Origin: an uncultured Rhodospirillaceae bacterium | GTDB lineage: Bacteria; Pseudomonadota; Alphaproteobacteria; Azospirillales; Azospirillaceae | DNA length: 64,000 bases | Assembly (NCBI GenBank): GCA_937927415.1 | Contig: CALBDS010000048.1 | Location: 5,046-69,045, forward strand | Reading direction: 5' to 3' | In this document: one piece after another, positions 34,283 to 41,225 of the stretch | How the letters are laid out: every line of letters begins with the position of its first letter | Position numbering within the stretch: position 1 is the stretch's first letter | Notes under the pieces: model-generated | What the model was told of the DNA's origin: nothing | Seen by the model: the letters and a program-made list of their open reading frames with translations, nothing else | Databases searched by the model: none | Program-made: the position numbers and the translations under genes

Positions 34283-35475
34283 TCGACACCCCCGTGCCCG
34301 CACCGCCGCCGCTGCCCGATCTTCAGACGTGCCGCATTCTGGTGGTGGACGACAACCGGGTGAACCGCCATCTGCTGCTGGCCCTGCTGGAGCGGGACGG
34401 GTTCCACGCGGTGGACGTGGCCGAAGACGGCATCGATGCCCTGGAACGACTGCCGGCGTTCCGCCCCGACCTGATCCTGCTGGACCTGATGATGCCGCGG
34501 ATGGACGGGTTCGAGATGTGCCGCCGCCTGCGCGCCGATCCGCAGTGGCAGGATCTGCCGGTGCTGGTGCAATCCTCCCTGAATCAGGCGGGCGACCGGG
34601 CCAGGGCCTTTGCGGCGGGGGCCACCGATTACGTCACCAAGCCGCTGAACGCCCTGGAACTGCTGGCGCGGGTGCGCATCCACCTGCAAAAGCGGGCGCT
34701 GCTGCGCGACCTGACCCAGTTCCGCCAGCGCACCGAGGCCGAACTGGCCTTCGCCCGCCGGATGCAGGAACGGCTGATGCCGGGACCGGACCGCTGCGCG
34801 GCGGTGGAGGCCGCTACCGGCATCACCGTCAACAGCCATTTCGCCCCATCCTCGGAGTTGGGGGGGGATTTCTGGGGGATGCGCCCCGATTCGCACCACC
34901 CCGGACGCCTGCACCTCTATCTGGTGGATTTTTCCGGCCATGGGGTGGGGGCGGCGCTGAACACCTTCCGCCTGCACGCCATTTTGCAGCAGACCGACTT
35001 CGGCGGAACCGACAACCCCGCCGACGCGCTGGCCGCCATCAACCGCCGCCTGTGCACGCTGCTGCCGCGGGGGCAGTTCGCCACCATGCTGATCGGCATG
35101 ATCGACCCGGAAGCGGGGTGCCTGCGCTATGCCTCCGCCGGGTCCACCAAGCCCATGGTGTGGGCACCGGGGGACGCCGCCCCGACGCCCGGCGACAGCG
35201 CCGGGCTGCCGCTGGGGCTGGTGGGACAGGCCACCTATGAAACCCGTGAATTGCCGCTGCCCCCCGGCGGGCGGCTGTTCCTCTATTCCGACGCCGCCAT
35301 CGAGATTCCGGTGGGGGCGGACGTGCTGGACGACACCGGGCTGGCGGCCCTGATCGCCCCCCACCTGCACGAACCGGACGGGGCACGGTTCCTGTCCACC
35401 CTGACCGCGGCCCTTCACGCCACCGGCCCCATCGACGACGACCTGACCGCCCTGCTGTTTACCCGGCGGTCATAG
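34279..35475 (+). CDS. Receiver-PP2C (SpoIIE/RsbU-like) phosphatase 2
   Basis: 398 residues. Same architecture as the preceding gene: receiver (VVDDNRVN; Asp in LILLDLMMPRMDG, D69; Lys in YVTKPLNA), linker, and PP2C domain with canonical SELGGDFWGM, YLVDFSGHGVGAAL and DDDLTALLF. The two are tandem paralogues, and this one has the more typical metal-binding motif. It ends the partner-switching set and overlaps the convergent histidine-kinase gene by 17 bases at the 3' ends. Confidence 0.92.
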   Translation: MIDTPVPAPPPLPDLQTCRILVVDDNRVNRHLLLALLERDGFHAVDVAEDGIDALERLPAFRPDLILLDLMMPRMDGFEMCRRLRADPQWQDLPVLVQSSLNQAGDRARAFAAGATDYVTKPLNALELLARVRIHLQKRALLRDLTQFRQRTEAELAFARRMQERLMPGPDRCAAVEAATGITVNSHFAPSSELGGDFWGMRPDSHHPGRLHLYLVDFSGHGVGAALNTFRLHAILQQTDFGGTDNPADALAAINRRLCTLLPRGQFATMLIGMIDPEAGCLRYASAGSTKPMVWAPGDAAPTPGDSAGLPLGLVGQATYETRELPLPPGGRLFLYSDAAIEIPVGADVLDDTGLAALIAPHLHEPDGARFLSTLTAALHATGPIDDDLTALLFTRRS

Positions 35476-38191
35476 GGCCGGCAGTCACAGAGCCAGCGGC
35501 CGCTTCGCCCGCAACGGCCTCCTCGCCGGCCGGCAACACGCGGACGGCGGGAAAGCGCATGGTCACCGTGGTCCCCTGCCCCACCGTGCTGTCGAAATCC
35601 AGCGTGCCGCCGTGCCGTTCCATCAGGGCGCTGCTGATGGCCAGCCCCAGCCCGGTGCCGCCGAATCGGCGGGCGATCGAGGTATCGGCCTGCTGGAACG
35701 GTTCGGTGATATGGGCCAGTGCCGCGGCTTCGATGCCGATGCCGGTGTCTTCCACCGAAATGGTCAGGGCGCCGTCGGCCGCCACCCCGGCGGACAGGGT
35801 GACGCGCCCCCCTTCGGGGGTGAATTTGACGGCGTTGGACAGCAGGTTCAGCACCACCTGCCGCACCGCCCGCTCGTCACCATAAAGATGGGGCACGGTG
35901 GCGGGCACGGCGTCGATCAGCGACACCCGCCCCTGGTCCGCCGCCACCGACGCCACCGCCAGACACGCGGCCAGCACCTCGCGCACATCGATGGACTGTT
36001 CGTCCAGGGTGTAGCGCCCGGCCTCCAGCTTCGACATGTCCAGCACGTCGTTGATGAGTTCCAGCAGATGGATGCCGCTGTTCTGGATGTGACGGGCGTA
36101 TTCGGTGTAACGGGCGCTGCCCAGGGGGCCGAACACCTCGTGCAGCATCAGGTCGGAAAAGCCGATGATGGCGTTGAGGGGGGTGCGCAGTTCGTGGCTC
36201 ATGGTCGCCAGAAAGGCGCTTTTGGTGCGGTTGGCGCTTTCGGCCAGTTCCTTGGCGCGGGCCAGCCGCTCGGCGGCCAGCCGGCGTTCGGTGATGTCGC
36301 GCACCACCATCAGACAGCGGCCGTCATCCAGGCTGACGCCGCTGACCTCGCACAGGATCACCCGCCCGTCGCAATGGCGCAGCGCCATCTCCCCGCGCCA
36401 GCCGTCGGCCTGGAGCATGGTGGCCAGGGCGCTGCGGGTGGCGTCGGCCTTGCCGTGCCCCACGGGCACCAGATCGTTCAGCGCCATGCACAGCAGCGCA
36501 TCGCGCGGAAAGCCCAGCACCTGGGACGCGGCGGGGTTCACATCCACAAAGCCGCCGTCGCCGTCGGCCACCAGGATCCCTTCCAGCGCGGCGTCGAGGT
36601 AGGAGCGCAACCGCGCCTCGCTGCGGCGCAGCCCGTCCTCAATCGCCTTGCGCTGGGTGATGTCGCGGGCCTCCACCACCAGCCGGGCGATGGCGCCATC
36701 CTTGCCCGGCACCGGCTTGACCGACAGGTCCAGGGTGCGGCGGCGACCGGCGATGTCCAGGCTGGTTTCCATCCGCACCGATTCGCCGCGGGCCGCCCGT
36801 TCCACCCCATCGTGCAGCCGCCGGCCCCACAGCGGTTGACCATTCCACGGCGGCACCTCCCATGCCACCCTTCCCACCAGCGCCTCCGCCGACACCCCGG
36901 ATATCTCCAGCCCGGCGCGGTTGATGTCCAGCACCGTGCCGTCGCAGGCCAGGACCGCCATGGCCTGGAACGAGCTGTCGAAGATCACCCGGGCGCGCTG
37001 CTCGCTGTCGTCCAGCGCATGGGCGGTGGACTCCAGCCGGGCGATATAGCGCAGAAGCAGCCCCATCAGCGTGGCGGCAACCAGACCCAGACCCAGCATT
37101 TCCAGGGCGTTCTGCCATACCCCCGACCGCCAGCCGGCCAGATAGTCGGCCTCGGCCAGACGCACCGCCACCGACAGGGGAAAGCCGTCCACCGCGCGGA
37201 CGGTCACCACCCGCTCCACCCCATCGATGCCGGAAGGACCGTGGAACGTGGCGCTGGGCGTCCCCGACACCACCGCCGGCAAACCGGGGCCGGACCGCTC
37301 CGCCATGGCCGTGCCGGCGGCGGGGTGGCGGACCACCACGTCGCCCTGCCGGTTCCACAGGGTAATGATCCCGTTGGGGCCGATGTCCAGGCTGGCGTAG
37401 AAACGGCGGAAATGCTCCAGATCCACCACCGCCCACACCACGCCGGCGAATCGGCCCTGGGAATCGTTCAGCCGGCGGCTGACCGCCACGAACCGGCCTT
37501 TCCCCAGCCGGCTTTCCAACGGTTCGGAAATGACGGTGCCCAGGTCCGCCCGATCGCGGTGAGCTGTAAAGAAGGAGCGGTCCGCCGCCGACGTCACAGC
37601 CCCCAGCCCCAGCCCGTCCTGGACCACGCTGCCCTCGGCATCGCTGACCACCAGATTGCGGTAAGCGGCCCGCGGGGTAAGCCAGGACCGCAGCACGGTG
37701 CCCACCAACCGTATGCCGGCAGCACCGTCTTGCCCCGACAGCGTACCGATGCCGTTCTGCGCCGACAGGGCGTCGGTGATGGCAACCAGCGCCACTTCGG
37801 CGGAACGGAAGGCGGCGGCGGCCTGGACCTCCAGCGCGCCGGCAAGGTTCTGCGACTGGCGCACGGCGTCGGCGACGGTCTGTTCGCGGCTGCGCACGGC
37901 GTTGAGAGCGATTTCCACCGCCATTCCGCCCAGCACCAGCACCAGCATGCCAACCAGAACCAGCCGCAGCCGCAGCAGCAAGGCGATGGCCCCCCGCTGC
38001 CCCGCCCTGCTGGGGGCAGACGGCGCACCAGAGCCGGTTTTCGGGCGGGCAGACGTCACGGAGGCAAATGTTCCGATGGTTGGGCCGGGAGAGTGTAAGC
38101 CATGCTCGCAGGAATGCGTATCCTCCCACGCCGGTGATCGCTCGGGAAGAAGCAAAAAACCCTCTCGACAGAAGACGGCCGGGCGGGGCAT
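35459..38191 (-). CDS. PAS-domain sensor histidine kinase
   Basis: About 910 residues from the ATG at 38191. The first 45 residues look non-coding, so the true start may be the GTG at 38059, although neither has a strong ribosome site. Membrane segment 1 follows (LVLVGMLVLVLGGMAVEIAL), then a dCache-like periplasmic domain of about 240 residues, membrane segment 2 (LEMLGLGLVAATLMGLLLRY), and three PAS domains. The transmitter has FLATMSHELRTPLNAIIGFS, NLLSNAVKF and GTGLGLAISSAL. There is no receiver domain. Being convergent with the receiver-PP2C genes, it is a candidate to phosphorylate them, but this is inference. Confidence 0.9.
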   Translation of the reverse strand: MPRPAVFCREGFLLLPERSPAWEDTHSCEHGLHSPGPTIGTFASVTSARPKTGSGAPSAPSRAGQRGAIALLLRLRLVLVGMLVLVLGGMAVEIALNAVRSREQTVADAVRQSQNLAGALEVQAAAAFRSAEVALVAITDALSAQNGIGTLSGQDGAAGIRLVGTVLRSWLTPRAAYRNLVVSDAEGSVVQDGLGLGAVTSAADRSFFTAHRDRADLGTVISEPLESRLGKGRFVAVSRRLNDSQGRFAGVVWAVVDLEHFRRFYASLDIGPNGIITLWNRQGDVVVRHPAAGTAMAERSGPGLPAVVSGTPSATFHGPSGIDGVERVVTVRAVDGFPLSVAVRLAEADYLAGWRSGVWQNALEMLGLGLVAATLMGLLLRYIARLESTAHALDDSEQRARVIFDSSFQAMAVLACDGTVLDINRAGLEISGVSAEALVGRVAWEVPPWNGQPLWGRRLHDGVERAARGESVRMETSLDIAGRRRTLDLSVKPVPGKDGAIARLVVEARDITQRKAIEDGLRRSEARLRSYLDAALEGILVADGDGGFVDVNPAASQVLGFPRDALLCMALNDLVPVGHGKADATRSALATMLQADGWRGEMALRHCDGRVILCEVSGVSLDDGRCLMVVRDITERRLAAERLARAKELAESANRTKSAFLATMSHELRTPLNAIIGFSDLMLHEVFGPLGSARYTEYARHIQNSGIHLLELINDVLDMSKLEAGRYTLDEQSIDVREVLAACLAVASVAADQGRVSLIDAVPATVPHLYGDERAVRQVVLNLLSNAVKFTPEGGRVTLSAGVAADGALTISVEDTGIGIEAAALAHITEPFQQADTSIARRFGGTGLGLAISSALMERHGGTLDFDSTVGQGTTVTMRFPAVRVLPAGEEAVAGEAAAGSVTAGPMTAG

Positions 38192-38223
38192 CAAGACGGC
38201 CTTGGGGTCAGGGAGATCATCCG

Positions 38224-38454
38224 GTGCAGGATCTGTTTCACGATTCCGCCTTCATCATGCTGCTGGCGAACCTGCTCAGCGTGTGGCCGCTGGCCCGCGT
38301 GCTGACGCGGGCAGGGCTGGACTGGCGGTGGTCACTGGTGACGCTGGTGCCGCTGGTGGGGATGACGGTGGTGTTCGGCATTCTGACCTTCCGCCGCTGG
38401 CCCAACCGCCCCGCCACCGTCCGCCGGGCGCCCAAGGCCCGCCGCGAAGCCTGA
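38224..38454 (+). CDS. Small membrane protein (first of a paralogous pair)
   Basis: 76 residues from GTG 38224, with GGGAG 8 bases upstream. Two membrane segments: about 7-25 (SAFIMLLANLLSVWPLARVL) and 36-53 (WSLVTLVPLVGMTVVFGIL), then a basic tail (RRWPNRPATVRRAPKARREA). The pattern AG, five residues, W-x-LV, P, RWP is shared with the next gene, so the two are likely tandem duplicates. Function unknown. Confidence 0.65.
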   Translation: MQDLFHDSAFIMLLANLLSVWPLARVLTRAGLDWRWSLVTLVPLVGMTVVFGILTFRRWPNRPATVRRAPKARREA

Positions 38455-38482
38455 CCGCCCAACCTGACCGCCCAAGGGGGAG

Positions 38483-38755
38483 ATGAGCCTGATGGAAACC
38501 CTTCTGGCCGTGTACGGCGCCCCGTGGACGTGGCTAACGCGTCAGGAACCGTGGCTGTCGATGCTGATCGTGTCGCTGGTGCTGACCGCCAAGCTGTCCC
38601 TGGGTGGCTGGGTCCTGGCCAAGGCCGGGCGCAGCCCCTTGTGGATTCTGGTGCTGCTGCTGCCGTGGGCCGAGGTGCCGGTGCTGTGGTTCTTCGCCTA
38701 CAGCCGCTGGCCGTCGATGCCGGGTGCCGATTCTGCCGCGCAATCCCCCCCTTGA
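38483..38755 (+). CDS. Small membrane protein (second of a paralogous pair)
   Basis: 90 residues with two membrane segments, about 26-46 (LSMLIVSLVLTAKLSLGGWV) and 53-71 (LWILVLLLPWAEVPVLWFF), ending in SRWPS before a short polar tail. It aligns with the preceding protein over the second helix and the RWP element. The gene starts 28 bases after its neighbour and ends about 60 bases before argG. Function unknown; no ligand motif is visible. Confidence 0.7.
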   Translation: MSLMETLLAVYGAPWTWLTRQEPWLSMLIVSLVLTAKLSLGGWVLAKAGRSPLWILVLLLPWAEVPVLWFFAYSRWPSMPGADSAAQSPP

Positions 38756-38816
38756 AGGCCGGGCCGGTCCGCCGTAGTGTCGCAGATCCGTTTCAACCTC
38801 GGTGAAGTGTCCTTCC

Positions 38817-40052
38817 ATGAGCGGCGCGTCCGGTAAAGACATCAAGAAAGTGGTGCTGGCCTATTCCGGCGGCCTCGACACCTCGGTCATTCTCAAGTGG
38901 CTGCAGGAGACCTACCGTTGCGAGGTGGTGACCTTCACCGCCGACCTCGGCCAGGGCGAGGAGCTGGAACCGGCCCGTGCCAAGGCCGAACTGCTGGGGA
39001 TCAAGCCGGAAAACATCTTCATCGACGATCTGCGCGAAGAATTCGTGCGCGATTTCGTCTTCCCGATGTTCCGCGCCAACACCCTGTACGAAGGCACCTA
39101 TCTGCTGGGCACCTCCATCGCCCGGCCGCTGATCGCCAAGCGTCAGATCGAAATCGCCAATCTGGTCGGCGCCGACGCCGTGGCCCACGGTGCCACCGGC
39201 AAGGGCAACGATCAGGTGCGCTTCGAGCTGGGCTATTACGCGCTCCGCCCCGACATCAAGATCATCGCACCCTGGCGCGAATGGGACCTGAACAGCCGCA
39301 CCAAGCTGATCGACTACGCCGAAAAGAACCAGATCCCGATCGCCAAGGACAAGCGCGGCGAGGCCCCCTATTCCACCGACGCCAACCTGCTGCACATCTC
39401 CTATGAGGGGAAGGCGCTGGAAGATCCGTGGGTCGAACCGTTCGAGGACATGTTCACCCGCTCGGTCGCTCCGGAAAAGGCGCCGGACACCCCCACCTAT
39501 GTGGAGATCGAGTTCAAGAACGGCGATGCCGTCGCCATCGACGGCCAGGCCATGACCCCGGCCCAGCTGCTGACCGCGCTGAACAAGCTGGGCGGCGACA
39601 ACGGCATCGGCCGGCTGGATCTGGTGGAAAACCGCTATGTCGGCATGAAGTCGCGCGGCGTGTACGAGACGCCGGGCGGCACCATCCTGCTGGCCGCCCA
39701 CCGTGCCATGGAAAGCATCACGCTCGACCGCGGAGCCGGCCATCTGAAGGATGAGCTGATGCCGCGCTACGCCGAGCTGATCTATTGCGGCTACTGGTGG
39801 TCGCCGGAGCGTCTGGCGCTCCAGGCCCTGATCGACCAGACCCAGACGGTGGTCAACGGCACCGTCCGGCTGAAGCTGTTCAAAGGCAGCGTGTCGGTGG
39901 TGGGCCGCAAGTCGCCCAACTCCCTCTACCGTCTCGACTATGTGACGTTCGAGGAAGACAGCGTTTACAATCAGAAGGACGCGGAAGGCTTCATCAAGCT
40001 CAACGCGCTGCGTCTGCGTCTTGGCGCCATGGCCAAGGCCAATCTGAAGTAA
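38817..40052 (+). CDS. argG: Argininosuccinate synthase
   Basis: 411 residues, normal length. The ATP-binding loop VVLAYSGGLDTSVILKWLQE is near the N-terminus, and GNDQVRFELGYYAL and RGVYETPGGTILLAAHRAME are conserved. The enzyme joins citrulline and aspartate with ATP in arginine biosynthesis. The ATG at 38817 gives the expected N-terminus; the GTG five codons earlier is unnecessary. A strong hairpin terminator follows. Confidence 0.98.
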   Translation: MSGASGKDIKKVVLAYSGGLDTSVILKWLQETYRCEVVTFTADLGQGEELEPARAKAELLGIKPENIFIDDLREEFVRDFVFPMFRANTLYEGTYLLGTSIARPLIAKRQIEIANLVGADAVAHGATGKGNDQVRFELGYYALRPDIKIIAPWREWDLNSRTKLIDYAEKNQIPIAKDKRGEAPYSTDANLLHISYEGKALEDPWVEPFEDMFTRSVAPEKAPDTPTYVEIEFKNGDAVAIDGQAMTPAQLLTALNKLGGDNGIGRLDLVENRYVGMKSRGVYETPGGTILLAAHRAMESITLDRGAGHLKDELMPRYAELIYCGYWWSPERLALQALIDQTQTVVNGTVRLKLFKGSVSVVGRKSPNSLYRLDYVTFEEDSVYNQKDAEGFIKLNALRLRLGAMAKANLK

Positions 40053-40069
40053 GCGTCTTCTCCGTCATG

Positions 40070-40108
40070 CGCCCCCGGACCCGGTTCATCCCGTGTCCGG
40101 GGGCGTTT
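40070..40108 (+). terminator. Terminator after argG
   Basis: An 11-base inverted repeat CGCCCCCGGAC (40070-40080) / GTCCGGGGGCG (40095-40105) with a 14-base loop, followed by TTT. It starts 18 bases after the argG stop codon. Confidence 0.8.
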
Positions 40109-40133
40109 GCGTGTCTTGCCACAGGATGCCCCC

Positions 40134-40763
40134 ATGGGTGACGTTCCCGCTTCCCGCCGCCCGACCGCGGTGGTGTTCGACATCGGCAAGGTTCTCATCG
40201 AATGGGATCCGCGCCACCTGTACCGCGACCTGTTCGACGGCGACGAAGACCTGATGGAGCATTTCCTCGGCACCGTCTGCACGCATGAGTGGAATCAGGA
40301 ACAGGACCGCGGCCGTCCGTGGGACGAGGCGGTGCGGCTGCTGGCCGCCGAGCATCCCCACTGCGCCGAACTGATCCGCGCCTATGACGAATGCTGGGAC
40401 ATGATGGTCCCCGGCCCCATCGACGGCACGCCGGAGATCCTGGACGCCCTCAAATCCCGCGACGTTCCGGTCTATAGCATCACCAACTTCTCGTCAGCGA
40501 AGTTCGAACGCTCCAAGCGGCGCTTCGATTTCCTGACCCGCTTCGACGGCATCGTGGTATCGGGCGAGGTCGGCCTGCTGAAACCCGACCCGGCCATCTA
40601 CCACCACCTGTTCGACACCTACGCCCTGGACCCGGCAGACCTGTACTTCATCGATGATTCCCTGCCCAACGTGGAAACCGCCCGTGCGCTGGGCATGACC
40701 GCGCACCACTTCTCCGGTGCCGGCGCCCTGCGCACCGAGATGGAAGCCCTCAGCCTGCTGTGA
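40134..40763 (+). CDS. HAD-superfamily hydrolase (haloacid dehalogenase-like)
   Basis: 209 residues. HAD motifs are in order: VVFDIGKVLIEWDPR (motif I nucleophile Asp), YSITNFS (motif II), LLKPDPAIYHHLF (motif III Lys) and FIDDSLPNVETA (motif IV). It resembles the YihX-like phosphatase group, which often acts on sugar phosphates; the substrate cannot be inferred here. The ATG at 40134 fits the family start. A double hairpin repeat lies directly after the stop codon. Confidence 0.9.
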   Translation: MGDVPASRRPTAVVFDIGKVLIEWDPRHLYRDLFDGDEDLMEHFLGTVCTHEWNQEQDRGRPWDEAVRLLAAEHPHCAELIRAYDECWDMMVPGPIDGTPEILDALKSRDVPVYSITNFSSAKFERSKRRFDFLTRFDGIVVSGEVGLLKPDPAIYHHLFDTYALDPADLYFIDDSLPNVETARALGMTAHHFSGAGALRTEMEALSLL

Positions 40764-40765
40764 TG

Positions 40766-40825
40766 CGAAGGGGGCGCTGCCCCCTTCGCGCTTCCCCAGC
40801 CAAGGGCCGGCGGCCCTTGGATCCC
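40766..40825 (+). repeat. Double-hairpin gene-end repeat, copy A
   Basis: Begins 3 bases after the HAD stop codon. Hairpin 1 is GAAGGGGGC GCT GCCCCCTTC (40767-40787); hairpin 2 is CCAAGGGCC GGC GGCCCTTGG (40800-40820), ending in ATCCC. Copy B at 41149-41208 is its near-perfect inverse over about 60 bases. Relative to each flanking gene the order is the same (stop codon, hairpin 1, hairpin 2), so these may be terminator modules. They also form the inverted ends of the AT-rich island. Confidence 0.85.
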
Positions 40826-41148
40826 AAGATTGACGAAATCAAATAAATTCACAAATTTAATTTGTATAAAATAACTGGCCTAAGCATTAAATCCTTTCCG
40901 GTGGACGCCTCCAAGTCACTGAGCCATGGTAATACATACCAGGCAACGAGGAGGCATCAATGATCATTCGTAAAGCTAATTTAATTATCGATGTCGTAAA
41001 TTTGATCACAACCGTAATTGACTGTGAAAAATTCGATAATGTGCTTGCAATATTAATTGCAATTATCGTCATCGCTCTTATTTATAATGCGCCGAAAATA
41101 ATAAAAGCAATGAGAGATAAGTAGTATTAACCATTTTCTTTGCCTAAC
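40826..41148. other. AT-rich island between inverted repeats
   Basis: 323 bases that are strikingly A+T-rich against GC-rich surroundings. It contains ACAAATTTAATTTGT (a near-perfect palindrome), TATAAAAT-like promoter elements and one well-supported small gene (40960-41124). The base composition, the enclosing 60-base inverted repeats and the foreign codon use suggest an acquired segment. I see no transposase, and target-site duplications are not obvious. Confidence 0.7.
40960..41124 (+). CDS. 54-residue AT-rich membrane peptide (hypothetical)
   Basis: A short gene that would escape usual length cut-offs. The ATG at 40960 has an almost ideal ribosome site, GAGGAGG at 40948-40954, 5 bases upstream. 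The product starts MIIRKANLIIDVVNL, has a single strong membrane helix at about residues 28-43 (VLAILIAIIVIALIY) and ends in a basic tail (KIIKAMRDK). Codons are A/T-rich (ATA, TTA, ATT), unlike every neighbour. Small holin-like, toxin-like or phage-derived peptides look like this, but no family is recognised. Confidence 0.6.
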   Translation: MIIRKANLIIDVVNLITTVIDCEKFDNVLAILIAIIVIALIYNAPKIIKAMRDK

Positions 41149-41208
41149 GGGATCCAAGGGCCGCCGGCCCTTGGCCGGGGAAGTCCGAAGGGGCAGGCCG
41201 CCCCTTCG
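41149..41208 (-). repeat. Double-hairpin gene-end repeat, copy B
   Basis: The inverse of copy A: GGGATCCAAGGGCC then GGCCCTTGG, then CGAAGGGGCAGG and CCGCCCCTTCG. It lies just downstream (on the minus strand) of the diguanylate cyclase stop codon at 41226. A few substitutions separate it from copy A, mostly in loops and the linker. Confidence 0.85.
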
Positions 41209-41225
41209 CTCCCCCTCCGATCACT

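Noticed and set aside
40887..41072. A 61-codon minus-strand frame in the AT-rich island
   Set aside because: It lacks a ribosome site and is the complement of the better-supported plus-strand gene.
40766..41208. An insertion sequence with its own transposase
   Set aside because: The inverted repeats are present, but there is no transposase-like gene in the 323 bases between them.
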